Part shown: in pieces, positions 32,271-42,200 of the stretch
Layout: every line of letters starts with the position of its first letter
How positions within the stretch are numbered: the first letter of the stretch is position 1
From: PALSA-607 sp963737705
Lineage (GTDB): Bacteria > Actinomycetota > Actinomycetes > Acidothermales > Acidothermaceae
DNA: 64,000 nt
Direction of reading: 5' to 3'
NCBI GenBank assembly: GCA_963737705.1
Contig: CAVTTP010000006.1
Location: 1,178,001 to 1,242,000, forward strand
The notes under the pieces: model-generated
Database searches by the model: none
Seen by the model: the letters and a program-made list of their open reading frames with translations, nothing else
Told to the model about the DNA's origin: nothing
Position numbers and translations under genes: made by a program

Positions 32271-32963
32271 GTGACCGTCAGCGACCACCTCGACATTGTC
32301 GCGGCGTTGCGCGAGGTTCCGGGCGTTGCCGACGCCGACGTTGAGCCCGATGGCGAAGGCGACGGACTAGGCCTGCTGCGGCTCGGGTTGGCTCCGGGTG
32401 TCGATGAAGTCGAGGTCGCCAGCGCGGTAGGACGACTGCTACGCGAGCGATTCGGCCTGGGCGTGGACGCCGACCGCGTGCAGCTCGTCGAGGACATGCA
32501 AGCGGACGCCGAAGACCCCGCCATCGAGGAAGACGAGCACCACGACACCGACCGCTTCCGGCCAGCGATCAGGCGCATGCACATCATCTCGTCTGGACTC
32601 CAGGTTGCCGCCGAGGTCACGCTGTCGATCTCAGGCTCAACCGCACGGTCATCCGCGGAGACATCAGCGGTCGGCCGCGCCGAGGGAACCGCAACTCAAA
32701 GCGGTGTGCAGCGCGCAGTCGCGACTGCCACGCTGCGCGCCGTCGAGGAGTTGCTCGGTGGCAGAGCACGATTCGAGCTCGACCTCGTCGAACTGACCCC
32801 GACCGGGCGCGACCGCGCAGTTCTGGTCGCCCTCACGATGCTTAGCACGACCGGCAGCGAGAAGCTCACCGGAGTTGCGGGAGTTCGCGAAGACGTCCGC
32901 CAGGCCGCCATCCGGGCCACCCTCGACGCACTGAATCGCCGCGTCGAGCACATGGTCAGCTAG
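32271..32963 (+). CDS. Conserved actinobacterial hypothetical protein
   Basis: 230 residues from GTG 32271, with TTGGAG seven bases upstream; a TTG at 32259 would add four residues. The N-terminal half has an acidic region (EDPAIEEDEHHDTDRF), the C-terminal half a conserved-looking domain: RMHIISSGLQVAAEVTLSIS, AVGRAEGTATQSGVQRAVAT, VEELLGGRARFELDLVELTP, VREDVRQAAIRATLDALNRR. I know similar uncharacterised proteins in actinomycetes but no function. No signal peptide or transmembrane helix. Confidence 0.7.
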   Translation: MTVSDHLDIVAALREVPGVADADVEPDGEGDGLGLLRLGLAPGVDEVEVASAVGRLLRERFGLGVDADRVQLVEDMQADAEDPAIEEDEHHDTDRFRPAIRRMHIISSGLQVAAEVTLSISGSTARSSAETSAVGRAEGTATQSGVQRAVATATLRAVEELLGGRARFELDLVELTPTGRDRAVLVALTMLSTTGSEKLTGVAGVREDVRQAAIRATLDALNRRVEHMVS

Positions 32964-33015
32964 TAGCACAGCCCCCGCTATCCAGCACAGCCCAGCGCGC
33001 GTAGCGTGACGGCCT

Positions 33016-33183
33016 ATGGACATGATGGGTTCGATGGGGCGCAGTCCGGAGCCGTCGCGCTTCCTGCAAGGCGATCGGATCGGGCCGCAACCGCCGGAAC
33101 ATCCCTACCCGCACCCGCGTAAGCCGCGGCGTCATCCGCTGCGCAAACTCACAGGTTGGCTGCGCCGCAAGAAGGACTCCTAG
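33016..33183 (+). CDS. Small basic protein, 55 residues
   Basis: A frame of 55 codons, beginning MDMMGSMGRSPEPSRFLQGD and ending LTGWLRRKKDS. It is Pro/Arg/His-rich in the middle (HPYPHPRKPRRHPLRKL) with a basic C-terminal end. Codon usage fits neighbours (G/C at third positions). No clear ribosome site precedes the first ATG. Could be a small nucleic-acid-binding protein; function unknown. Confidence 0.45.
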   Translation: MDMMGSMGRSPEPSRFLQGDRIGPQPPEHPYPHPRKPRRHPLRKLTGWLRRKKDS

Positions 33184-33227
33184 CGTCGTATCCTGGCGGG
33201 CTGCCTTGAGCCTGAGAGGAGCACCGC

Positions 33228-33818
33228 ATGGAAGTCGACCCAGCCCTGACCGAGCGAATCCGCAACACCCAAGAGGAACAAGACGCGGCCTGGATCTATG
33301 GCCCGCCCACCACGAGCGGAACGGTCAACGTCGTCGAGTACGACCCGAGCTGGCCGCAGCTGTTTAGTCGCGAACAGCAGCGCATTAAGCAGATCCTGGG
33401 CGATACGGCGCTATCGATCGACCACGTCGGATCGACGTCCGTACCAGGGCTGGCTGCGAAACCGATCATCGACATCGACCTTGTTGTACCGAACTCTGCG
33501 GATGAGTCGACGTACGTCCCACAGCTCGAATCGGCCGGATACCTGCTGATCATCCGCGAACCCGACTGGCATGAACACCGTTGCCTGAAGGGCCCTGACA
33601 CCAACGTCAACCTGCACGTCTTTTCGCCGGGCAGCCCTGAAACCCAGCGCCACGCAGTATTTCGCGACTGGTTGCGGACGCACGCCGATGATCGTGAGCT
33701 CTACGCCCGCACCAAGCTCGAGCTCGGCAGTCGGGACTGGTCGGACACCCGCGGCTACACGCAGGCGAAGGACGACGTGATCGACGAGATCTATTTGCGA
33801 GCGTTCGGCGTGGCCTGA
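33228..33818 (+). CDS. GrpB family protein (nucleotidyltransferase-like)
   Basis: 196 residues, ATG with GAGAGGAG upstream. The GrpB/DUF426 nucleotidyltransferase fold is seen in VEYDPSWPQLFSREQQRIKQ, SIDHVGSTSVPGLAAKPIID (GS motif), DIDLVV and the DWHEHRCLKGPDTNVNLHVF region, with a final KLELGSRDWSDTRGYTQAKD. GrpB proteins resemble kanamycin-type nucleotidyltransferases but their substrate is not established. Confidence 0.92.
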   Translation: MEVDPALTERIRNTQEEQDAAWIYGPPTTSGTVNVVEYDPSWPQLFSREQQRIKQILGDTALSIDHVGSTSVPGLAAKPIIDIDLVVPNSADESTYVPQLESAGYLLIIREPDWHEHRCLKGPDTNVNLHVFSPGSPETQRHAVFRDWLRTHADDRELYARTKLELGSRDWSDTRGYTQAKDDVIDEIYLRAFGVA

Positions 33819-33843
33819 AGACGGCGTGCTTAGGATCACCGTC

Positions 33844-34926
33844 ATGCATGAGGTCAAAGGTGTGATCGCGCGCACCAAAGGCGCGCCAGTCGAGCTCACG
33901 ACAATCCTCGTTCCGGAACCCGGGCCCGGCGAGGCACTGGTCAAGGTTCAATCGTGCGGCGTATGCCATACCGACCTGCACTACCGCGAGGGCGGTATCA
34001 ACGACGACTTCCCGTTCCTGCTCGGTCACGAAGCGGCAGGCGTCGTCGAAGCGGTCGACGACGGCGTCCACGATCTGGCTGTCGGGGACTTTGTGATCTT
34101 GAACTGGCGCGCGGTGTGTGGCAACTGTCGGGCCTGCCTGCGCGGGCGTCCTTGGTACTGCTTCAACACGCACAACGCCGAACAGAAGATGACGCTGGCC
34201 GACGGCACGCCTCTCTCGCCGGCGCTTGGTATCGGAGCGTTCGTCGAGAAGACGTTGGTCGCTGCCGGTCAATGCACAAAAGTCGACCGGACGGCGAGGG
34301 CGGCCGCAGTCGGATTACTCGGCTGCGGGGTGATGGCGGGCATCGGCGCCGCGGTGAATACCGGCGGCGTCACACGCGGAGACACCGTCGCGGTCTTCGG
34401 TTGTGGCGGAGTAGGTAACGCGGCGATCGCGGGCGCCAGGTTGGCGGGTGCCCGCACGATCATCGGAGTCGACGTCGACGCTCGGAAGCTTGACTGGGCT
34501 CGGAGCTTTGGCGCGACCCACGTCATCAACTCGACCGAGACGGAACCCGTTGAGGCGATCAGGGCACTCACCGACGGCGTCGGAGTCGACGTGGCCATCG
34601 AAGCGGTCGGGCGTCCGGAGACCTACGAGCAGGCGTTCTACGCGCGTGATCTCGCCGGCACCGTCGTGCTGGTCGGCGTGCCGAGGCCGGACATGCGCCT
34701 CGACCTGCCGCTGCTCGACGTGTTCGGTCGCGGCGGGTCGCTGAAGTCGTCCTGGTACGGCGACTGCTTGCCGTCGCGCGACTTCCCGATGCTCGTCGAC
34801 CTTTACCAGCAGGGGCGGCTCGACCTCGACGCGTTCGTGTCGGAGATCATCGGCATCGGCGACATCGAGGCCGCGTTCGAGAAGATGCATCGCGGCGAGG
34901 TCCTGCGCTCGGTGGTCGAGTTCTGA
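33844..34926 (+). CDS. S-(hydroxymethyl)mycothiol dehydrogenase (zinc alcohol dehydrogenase)
   Basis: 360 residues from ATG 33844 (MHEVKGVIAR); an upstream in-frame start at 33826 adds six. Zinc-dependent MDR fold: catalytic zinc site CGVCHTDLHYREG and GHEAAG, structural zinc cysteines CGNCRACLRGRPWYC, and NAD site FGCGGVGNAAIAGARLAGA followed by GVDVD. The motif set matches mycothiol-dependent formaldehyde dehydrogenase (MscR/AdhE2), which oxidises S-hydroxymethyl-mycothiol formed from formaldehyde and also reduces S-nitrosomycothiol. It implies a mycothiol-making organism. Confidence 0.88.
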   Translation: MHEVKGVIARTKGAPVELTTILVPEPGPGEALVKVQSCGVCHTDLHYREGGINDDFPFLLGHEAAGVVEAVDDGVHDLAVGDFVILNWRAVCGNCRACLRGRPWYCFNTHNAEQKMTLADGTPLSPALGIGAFVEKTLVAAGQCTKVDRTARAAAVGLLGCGVMAGIGAAVNTGGVTRGDTVAVFGCGGVGNAAIAGARLAGARTIIGVDVDARKLDWARSFGATHVINSTETEPVEAIRALTDGVGVDVAIEAVGRPETYEQAFYARDLAGTVVLVGVPRPDMRLDLPLLDVFGRGGSLKSSWYGDCLPSRDFPMLVDLYQQGRLDLDAFVSEIIGIGDIEAAFEKMHRGEVLRSVVEF

Positions 34927-35009
34927 CGGCCGCGTTTGGCGCCGAAAGTCACCCGAACCTTTAGGTCCACAGTTGCGTCCTTGGTGCTAATCGTGAGGAG
35001 GACAGCACC

Positions 35010-35531
35010 ATGGCGACGGGGGATGAGTTGGTGCGCGGTGAGCTGAGCGGCCAGCTGCCGGCCATCAGCGTTAATACGCAGGCCCGCGAGTTGTGGGTCG
35101 CGCACTATGGCCCACTCGCCGGCTGGTGCCAAGCGCTCGTCGGAGACGCTGAGGTCGCGCACGACATCGCGGCCGAAAGCTTTGCACGCCTGCTTGGTCG
35201 ACTCGTCGCCGTGCGTGATCCGCGGGCGTACCTCTACGTCACGACGACACGACTGGTCGCCGACCACTGGCGTGCGCGGGCGCGTGATTCCAAGCTCGGT
35301 GACCGCATTGTGCTCCACGAACGCGGTCGCGAGGTGCCGGACACGGCGTGGCTGCGCGACCTCGTCGAGCGGTTGCCGGAGCGATTACGCACGCCCGTAT
35401 TGCTGCACTACTACGCCGAGTTGCCCATCGCCGACATCGCCAAGGCTTTGCACCGCCCTGTCGGCACGGTCAAGCGACAACTCGCTGAGGGCCGCGCCGC
35501 TTTGCTCGCCAGGATCGAGGATCCCCGATGA
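35010..35531 (+). CDS. ECF-like RNA polymerase sigma-70 family factor
   Basis: 173 residues with GAGGAGG upstream. Region 2 (LWVAHYGPLAGWCQALVGDA, AESFARLLGRLVAVRDPRAY) and region 4 (LPERLRTPVLLHYYAELPIA, DIAKALHRPVGTVKRQLAEG) are clear. It should direct RNA polymerase to a small promoter set. The stop overlaps the start of the following membrane-protein gene (ATGA), the usual arrangement of an ECF sigma with its regulator. Confidence 0.88.
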   Translation: MATGDELVRGELSGQLPAISVNTQARELWVAHYGPLAGWCQALVGDAEVAHDIAAESFARLLGRLVAVRDPRAYLYVTTTRLVADHWRARARDSKLGDRIVLHERGREVPDTAWLRDLVERLPERLRTPVLLHYYAELPIADIAKALHRPVGTVKRQLAEGRAALLARIEDPR

Positions 35532-36643
35532 CTGACCTCCCGCGCCGCCCGATCAGGCCGCTTCAGCCACCACCAGGCTCGTTCGAACGGACCGTCGCTC
35601 GCGCGCGCTCTCGCCGTCGCCGTGCGCTGGTCGGTGCCACGTCTGCAGGGCTTGCCGTCGTGGCAGTCGTGGCGATTGTCGGAGCGGCGTCAATCGCGCA
35701 CATCGGTGCACAGCGCGACGTGCACCCGGTGCTGCCCATCGCCTCGAGCCCGCCGCCCTCATCAGCACCGCCGTCGTCATCAGCACCACCGTCGTCATCA
35801 GCACCGCCGTCGTCATCAGCACCGCCGTCGTCCGCACCGCCGCCCTCATCAGCACCGCCGTCGTCTGCTTTGCCATCGAGTACTGCGCTGGTCGCGGTGT
35901 CTTCGCCATCGCCTTCAGCGCCCGTGTCGGTCGCGCCCGCCATGTATCACGGGCGTCTCACCGATGTCGGCCATCACCCACTCAAGGGTTACCGCCTGTA
36001 CTGGGAGAAGCACGTGGTCGGCGCTGACGGCACATCCGACACGATCGACGTTGATCACCCGGCAGCGGTCACCAGTGCCGATGGCAGTTTCACCGCTTCT
36101 TGCCCCGCTGCGGGGACGTCATTAGTCATCCCGCCGAAACCGCTGCTGCACGGCGCGCAGGCACTTGTTTACGACAAAGTAGCCGAGAAGCTGAGCATCA
36201 TGCAGGTCGGCGACCTTATGGTCGCGCGGATGATTGACCCTGCAGCCGGGTGCAGGCCGGGCGCACCCACTGCGACCACCGTCTTCCAGCCGCACGCTGT
36301 GGTGACCGGCACGTATTTCTTTGGCGGCAAACGGTACGACGCGGCCATGGCGGCAGGTGCCGCGGCCGCCCAGCCAGGTGATACCAGCGAGGTCGCGGCC
36401 TTGTTCGTTGAGATCCCGGCGCCAAGCGGCACCATCGAAATGGATGGCTTGCTGCCCGACCCTGCGACGGGGACTTTCACGATCAGCGGGCTCGGCTCCG
36501 GTGATGTGGTTTTTCTCTTCTACAGTTCGCGCGCGACCGTGCCGGTGGTCGACGGTCAACTGCTCCACGTCGAGGTGCGGGCGACGCCCGGAACTGCGCC
36601 CGACGCCAGCGACGCCACGGTGACGGCGACAGTCGTACCGTAG
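35528..36643 (+). CDS. Single-pass membrane protein with Ser/Pro repeat stalk, possible anti-sigma partner
   Basis: 371 residues. A basic cytoplasmic head of about 35 residues (RARSRRRRALVG), one transmembrane helix (about 38-57, LAVVAVVAIVGAASIA), then a Pro/Ser-rich stalk (SSAPPS repeats, 18-bp DNA units) and an outer domain with beta-type sequence (YHGRLTDVGHHPLKGYRLYW, GTFTISGLGSGDVVF) like a carboxypeptidase-regulatory Ig fold. The head is short for a classic anti-sigma domain. The overlap with the sigma gene suggests a regulatory link, not proven. Confidence 0.65.
   Translation: MTDLPRRPIRPLQPPPGSFERTVARARSRRRRALVGATSAGLAVVAVVAIVGAASIAHIGAQRDVHPVLPIASSPPPSSAPPSSSAPPSSSAPPSSSAPPSSAPPPSSAPPSSALPSSTALVAVSSPSPSAPVSVAPAMYHGRLTDVGHHPLKGYRLYWEKHVVGADGTSDTIDVDHPAAVTSADGSFTASCPAAGTSLVIPPKPLLHGAQALVYDKVAEKLSIMQVGDLMVARMIDPAAGCRPGAPTATTVFQPHAVVTGTYFFGGKRYDAAMAAGAAAAQPGDTSEVAALFVEIPAPSGTIEMDGLLPDPATGTFTISGLGSGDVVFLFYSSRATVPVVDGQLLHVEVRATPGTAPDASDATVTATVVP
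35759..35863 (+). repeat. 18-bp in-frame tandem repeat, six units
   Basis: Units of TCATCAGCACCGCCGTCG at 35759, 35777, 35795, 35813 and 35846, with a 15-bp variant at 35831. They encode the SSAPPS stalk of the membrane protein. Confidence 0.92.
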
Positions 36644-36647
36644 GCGG

Positions 36648-37622
36648 GTGGAGATCGCCGAGAGTTGGCCGGGACAGCTGCTCTCGACGTCCCGCGGTGA
36701 GGTCTTCGTCCGTCGGTTTGACCCTGGCAGTGCCGAAGCGATCGACGTCGAGGCTGCGCCGCGACCGACGATGCTGTTCGTGCACGGGCTCGGTGGTGAG
36801 TCGCTCGACTGGATCGACGTCGCAACCCCGCTGCAGGACGTCGTCGACTGCATCGGGATGGACCTACCGGGCTTCGCACACTCGCCGTTGCCGTCGGATG
36901 GCGACCTCTCGCTCGACGGGATGGCAGGCGCGGTCGCCGCGGTTGCGCGAACAACGGGAAGGCCGGTTCACCTGGTCGGTAATTCCCTTGGCGGAGCGAT
37001 CGTGGTGCGCGTCGCCGCCGAGCATCCCGAGCTGGTCGCGTCGCTGACGTTGGTGGCGCCCGCGTTGCCCGACCTGCATCCACGGCTTGGCAGCGTGCAG
37101 TTGCTGATCGGTCTGACTCCGCTACTTGGGCCGGTCATCGTGCGCACGATCATCAACGCCGACCCCGAATGGATGGCCAAGCGCATTTATGCCCTCTGCT
37201 ACGGCAACCCGAAAGCGGTGAGCCCCCAGCGGCACGCGCGCGAGCTCGCGACACTTCGCCAACGAGCAGGCCTCGACTACAGCCCGCGGGTCTACCGCGA
37301 GGCCTTGCGGGCGACGGTTATGTCCTACCTCGACCGCAGCCCTCGCCGCATGTGGCAGCAGGCGCAAGCTGTCGTCGTCCCGACCCTTGTCATTTCTGGC
37401 GGCCGCGACCGGCTCGTCAAAGAACGGGTGATCGCGCGGGCGAGGCGTACTTTTCGCGACGCCGAAGTGGTCCGGTTCGCGGCGGCAGGCCACCTTGCCC
37501 ACCTCGAAGACCCCGCCGGCGCCGCGGCCGCCGTGCGCGCCTTCTTGTCCCGGCGCGGCCTGATTCGGGGAATGAGCGAGCCTCGTGGGACTGTTGTCGC
37601 AACCAGACGACCGAGCCCCTGA
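36648..37622 (+). CDS. Alpha/beta hydrolase
   Basis: 324 residues, GTG start. Alpha/beta-hydrolase fold: oxyanion-side LFVHGLGGESLDW, nucleophile elbow VGNSLGGAIVV (Ser), acid residue in LVISGGRDRLVKERV, catalytic His in AAGHLAHLEDP. A cap region about 140-230. Substrate unknown. It lies five bases after the sigma-linked membrane gene and nine bases before moeZ. Confidence 0.85.
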   Translation: MEIAESWPGQLLSTSRGEVFVRRFDPGSAEAIDVEAAPRPTMLFVHGLGGESLDWIDVATPLQDVVDCIGMDLPGFAHSPLPSDGDLSLDGMAGAVAAVARTTGRPVHLVGNSLGGAIVVRVAAEHPELVASLTLVAPALPDLHPRLGSVQLLIGLTPLLGPVIVRTIINADPEWMAKRIYALCYGNPKAVSPQRHARELATLRQRAGLDYSPRVYREALRATVMSYLDRSPRRMWQQAQAVVVPTLVISGGRDRLVKERVIARARRTFRDAEVVRFAAAGHLAHLEDPAGAAAAVRAFLSRRGLIRGMSEPRGTVVATRRPSP

Positions 37623-37631
37623 TCCCCGTCG

Positions 37632-38822
37632 ATGGAGTCGAAAGTGTCCTTTGCCCCGCTGGTCGAACCGGCCGACAGCCTGACAGTCGAAGAGGTCCGG
37701 CGTTATTCGCGGCACCTGATCATTCCCGACGTCGCGATGGCGGGCCAGAAGCGCTTGAAGAATTCGCGGGTACTGGCGATCGGCGCCGGTGGCCTCGGAT
37801 CCCCGACGCTGATGTACCTCGCAGCGGCCGGTGTCGGAACGCTTGGCGTCGTTGACTACGACACCGTCGACGAGTCGAACTTGCAGCGCCAGATCATCCA
37901 CGGCCAGAGTGACATCGGCCGCTCGAAGGCACAGTCAGCCCGCGACTCGATCCATGAGATCAATCCACTCGTCAAGGTCGTGTTGCACGAAGAGCGACTC
38001 GACAACGACAACGTGTTCGAGATCTTCAACCAGTACGACCTGATCGTTGACGGTACCGACAACTTTGCGACGCGCTACCTGGTCAACGACGCGTGCGTGC
38101 TTCTCGGCAAGCCCTACGTGTGGGGCTCGATCTATCGGTTCGACGGGCAGGCGTCGGTGTTCTGGGCCGAGAACGGCCCGTGCTACCGCTGCCTTTACCC
38201 GGAGCCACCGCCGCCCGGCATGGTGCCCTCGTGTGCCGAGGGTGGCGTGCTCGGAGTGCTGTGCGCGTCGATCGGCTCGATCCAGGCGACCGAAGCGATC
38301 AAGTTGCTGACTGGTATCGGCGAATCTTTGGTCGGTCGGCTGATGATCTACGACGCCCTGGAGATGTCGTATCGCACGGTGAAGATCCGCAAGGATCCCG
38401 AGTGCCCGATCTGTGGCAAGAACCCCACGATCACCGAACTCATCGACTACGAGACGTTCTGTGGTGCCGTCTCCGACGAGGCGGTGGAAGCCGCTCAGGG
38501 CTCGACGATCGTGCCGCGCGAGCTCAAGAAGTGGATCGACGACGGGGAGAACATCTTCCTGGTCGACGTCCGCGAGCCTGCCGAGTTCGAGATCGTCTCG
38601 ATCCCCGGCGCGACGCTCATTCCGAAGGGCGAGTTCCTGAACGGGTCGGCTCTCGAGCGGATGCCGCAGGACAAGCGCATCGTCTTGTACTGCAAGTCGG
38701 GCATGCGCTCGGCCGAGGCGCTGGCCATTGTGAAGGGCGCCGGATTCGCCGACGCCGTACACGTGGGCAGTGGCGTCGTCGGTTGGGTAAACCAGGTCGA
38801 CCCAAGCCTGCCCTCGTACTAA
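37632..38822 (+). CDS. moeZ: Adenylyltransferase/sulfurtransferase MoeZ
   Basis: 396 residues, full length. N-terminal ThiF/MoeB domain with ATP-binding IGAGGLGSPTLMYLAAAGVG, DYDTVDESNLQRQIIH, and two CxxC zinc pairs (CYRCLYPEP, CPICGK). C-terminal rhodanese domain with the active-site cysteine in VLYCKSGMRSAEAL. It adenylates and thiocarboxylates small sulphur-carrier proteins for molybdopterin, thio-metabolites and cysteine synthesis (CysO). In synteny with Rv3206c (moeB1). Confidence 0.94.
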   Translation: MESKVSFAPLVEPADSLTVEEVRRYSRHLIIPDVAMAGQKRLKNSRVLAIGAGGLGSPTLMYLAAAGVGTLGVVDYDTVDESNLQRQIIHGQSDIGRSKAQSARDSIHEINPLVKVVLHEERLDNDNVFEIFNQYDLIVDGTDNFATRYLVNDACVLLGKPYVWGSIYRFDGQASVFWAENGPCYRCLYPEPPPPGMVPSCAEGGVLGVLCASIGSIQATEAIKLLTGIGESLVGRLMIYDALEMSYRTVKIRKDPECPICGKNPTITELIDYETFCGAVSDEAVEAAQGSTIVPRELKKWIDDGENIFLVDVREPAEFEIVSIPGATLIPKGEFLNGSALERMPQDKRIVLYCKSGMRSAEALAIVKGAGFADAVHVGSGVVGWVNQVDPSLPSY

Positions 38823-38831
38823 CTTCCCTTC

Positions 38832-39185
38832 GTGGCGCAGCAATCTTCAAAGGGCCAGCGATCTCCAAAGGGGCGGGTCGATCCGCACGCAGAGGTGCCG
38901 GCGTTCGCGCAGCGGGTGCTCGACCTCGTTGACGCGATACCTCCGGGCAAGGTGCTGGCCTACGGTGACATCGCCGAGTACCTCGGTGAGGGCGGCCCGC
39001 GACAGGTCGGTTCGGTGATGTCGACCTGGGGTGGCGCCGTGCCGTGGCACCGAGTAGTTCACGCCGATGGCACGCCGGCTCCAAGTCACGATGGCGAGGT
39101 GCTCCGGCTGTTGCGTGCTGACGTGACACCGATGCGTGGCGACCGCGTCGACATGCGCCAAGCCCGCTGGAACCCCGACGCCTGA
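38832..39185 (+). CDS. Alkyltransferase-like (MGMT family) DNA-binding protein
   Basis: 117 residues, GTG start nine bases after moeZ. MGMT fold: FAQRVLDLVDAIPPGKVLAY, GDIAEYLGEGGPRQVGSVM, with PWHRVVHADG where active alkyltransferases have PCHRVI. The nucleophilic cysteine is replaced by tryptophan, the mark of ATL proteins, which bind O6-alkylguanine and flag it for nucleotide excision repair. Same position as Rv3204. Confidence 0.9.
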   Translation: MAQQSSKGQRSPKGRVDPHAEVPAFAQRVLDLVDAIPPGKVLAYGDIAEYLGEGGPRQVGSVMSTWGGAVPWHRVVHADGTPAPSHDGEVLRLLRADVTPMRGDRVDMRQARWNPDA

Positions 39186-39248
39186 CCCACCACGGTTCCG
39201 CACCCGCCGTCCACCCATGCGCTGAAGACGGCGGGCGGACGGCGAGGG

Positions 39249-42200
39249 GTGCGGTCGCGAGGAGCTATCCGCGGTGTCGTCGGTTCGTGGTGGGATGCAT
39301 TCGTGTCATTGACGAGCGGGACCGCGGGTGGGCGGCGTCCGCGTTGGTCCATCGACGCGCCACGCGTGGTGCGCGCGCCGGCCCGACCGGTGATCCCTCC
39401 CGTTCTCGACGAGGCCCAGCGACGCGCGGTCGAACACCGGGGCGGCCCTGTTCTGGTACTGGCCGGCCCCGGCACCGGAAAGACGACCACGATCGTCGAG
39501 GCCGTCGTGCAACGCGTCGAAGCCGGCGAGATCACGCCTGACCAAGCGCTCGTCCTGACCTTCAGCAGAAGGGCTGCTGCGGAACTTCGCGAGCGGATCG
39601 CCGCGCGGCTCGACCGCACGATCCGCGAGCCGATCGCCCGAACCTTCCACTCCTACGCGTTCGGCTTGCTGCGCGCGAACGCGGCTCGTCGTGGCGAACC
39701 ACCGCCGCGGTTGTTGTCCGGCCCCGAGCAAGACCTTGTCGTAAGAGAACTTCTGCAGGGCGATGTCGACGAAGGTGCCGACGACTGGCCGGAACGCCTT
39801 CATCCGGCGCTGCTCACGCGCGGCTTCGCGCAGGAGTTACGCGACTTCGTCCAACGCGCGGTCGAACGCGGAATCACCCCACGCGAGCTCGCACGACTTG
39901 GCCGTCGCGACAAGCGCGATGACTGGGTGGCGGCTGCGAAGTTCGCCGAGCAGTACGCGCAAGTGTCTGCGCTGCGCGAGGCTGCGTCGTACGACCCGGC
40001 TGAGTTGATTAGAGCTGCAGCTGGGTTGCTGAGGGCAGATCCCCTTGTGCTGCAAGAGATTCGGGCTGCTCACGATTTCGTGGTCGTCGACGAATATCAA
40101 GACACCGATCCTGCCCAGGAGGAGTTGCTGTCGCTGCTCGTCGGCAGCCGTGACCTGCTTGCGGTTGGCGATCCCGACCAGTCGATCTACGGATTTCGCG
40201 GCGCCGACCTCGAAGGCATCCGCCGATTCCCTGACCGCTTTCGGGCGGCCGACGGATCACCGCCTACTGTCGTTGAACTCGACGTCAGCAGGCGCTCCGG
40301 CGAGGTGCTATTGGCCGCGTCGCGTCGGGTCGCGCAGCGCTTATCCGGGGCGCCCGCTCACCGGCGATTGCGACCAGCGCCTGGGCTCGACCCAGGCACT
40401 GCAGAGGTGCACCTGTTCGCGACGACCAGTGCTGAGGCGTCCTACGTTGCCCAGCGATTGCGTGAGATGCACCTACTGCACGAGGTGCCCTGGTCGCGAA
40501 TGGCTGTCCTCGTGCGGGGTGGCACGCCGTTGCCGATGCTGCGCCGCTCGTTGCAATCGGCGGGCGTGCCGGTCGCCGCGCATGCAGAAGAACAACCACT
40601 GGTCGACGTCCCGATCGTGCGCGCGCTCTTGCGGATTCTTGCCGTCGTTACTGGGCGTCTCGACTTCAACGGCGCGCCCGGCGTCGAGCTCGCAGCAGAG
40701 CTGGTCACCGGCCCTCTCGGGCGTGCCGACCCACTGGCGCTGCGCCGGCTACGACAGGACCTACGACGCCTCGAGCTCGCCGCCGGTGGCGGCCGCGCGT
40801 CTGGTGCGCTGCTCGCCCAGGCACTGGTCACACCAGCCGAGCTGGTTCCGATCGACTTTCGGGTTGCCGCGCCAGCCCAACGCGTTGCCGATGCGCTTGC
40901 GGCCGGCCGTGCGGCGGCCACCGACCCGGGCGCCACGGCCGAGACGACGCTCTGGGCGATCTGGCACGCGGCCAATGTGGTGACCCGCCTCAGCACGCTC
41001 GCTCTGTCGGTCGCGCCCGGATCGGCCGCCGCCGACCGCGATCTCGACGCGGTGGTCGCGCTCTTCGACGTCGCCGCCCGGTTCGCCGACCGGTTACCGA
41101 AAGCCGGGCCCGACGTCTTCCTCGACCACCTGCTCGGCCAGCAGATCCCGGGCGACACGTTGGCACCGCAAGCGCCGAGCGCCGAGGGTGTGCGGCTGAT
41201 GACCGCGCACGCCGCCAAGGGGCTTGAGTGGGACGTCGTCGCGGTCGCCGGCGTGCAAGAAGGAGTGTGGCCAGACCTGCGCGGCCGCGGTTCGCTGCTT
41301 GGCTCGCAGCAGCTTGTCGACGTTCTTGCGGCCGGCGACGACGAGGGTGCCTCCAGTGCGTTGCAGGCCGTCGCAGCCCGACTCGCTGAAGAGAGGCGGC
41401 TGTTCTACGTCGCCGTCACAAGGGCTCGCCTGCACCTGCTGGCGACCGCTGTCCGCAGCGACGACCAACAGCCGTCGCGGTTCCTCGACGAACTCGTTCC
41501 AAGCGAGCGCGACGAGCGACCGCTGACGAGGGTTCCGCGTGGCCTCGATCTCCCGTCGGTGGTAGCAGAACTGCGCGCGGTTGTGACAAGTCCGGGTTCA
41601 GACACAGACGAAGCAGCTGGACGACGGAGAGCCGCGGCGGCACAGCTCGCCCGACTCGCGGCGGCCGGAGTGCCCGGTGCAGACCCGCGCGACTGGTACG
41701 GGCTGGCGCCGCTTTCCGACGAGCGTCAACTCGTCGACGATGGCCAACTCGTCAAGCTGTCGCCGTCCCTCCTCGAAGCCTTTGCACGTTGCCCTTTGCG
41801 ATGGCTGCTCGAGTCGTCGGGGGGCACGAGTGGCGACTCGACGTCGCAGGGCATCGGCGTGCTCGTGCATGCGCTCGCGCAGCAGGTCGCCGAAGAGGGG
41901 GTACCGGGTGACGAGATCGCCGCGCAGCTGCAAGAGCGGCTGGCCAGTGCGATCAAGCGGGTCGATTTGGGATCAGGATGGTTCGCTGTGCGGCAGCGCG
42001 AGCGCGCTACGGAAATGGTGCGCAAGCTCGCCGAGTGGCTGCGTACAAATACCCGCGTTTTCGTTGCCGCTGAGCAGGACTTCGAGGTCACCATCGGCCG
42101 CGCAGTGTTGAAGGGCCAGGTTGACCGCCTTGAACGCGACGACGAGGGGCGGTTGTTCGTCGTCGACCTGAAGACCGGCAAGCACGCCCCGACAAAGGTC

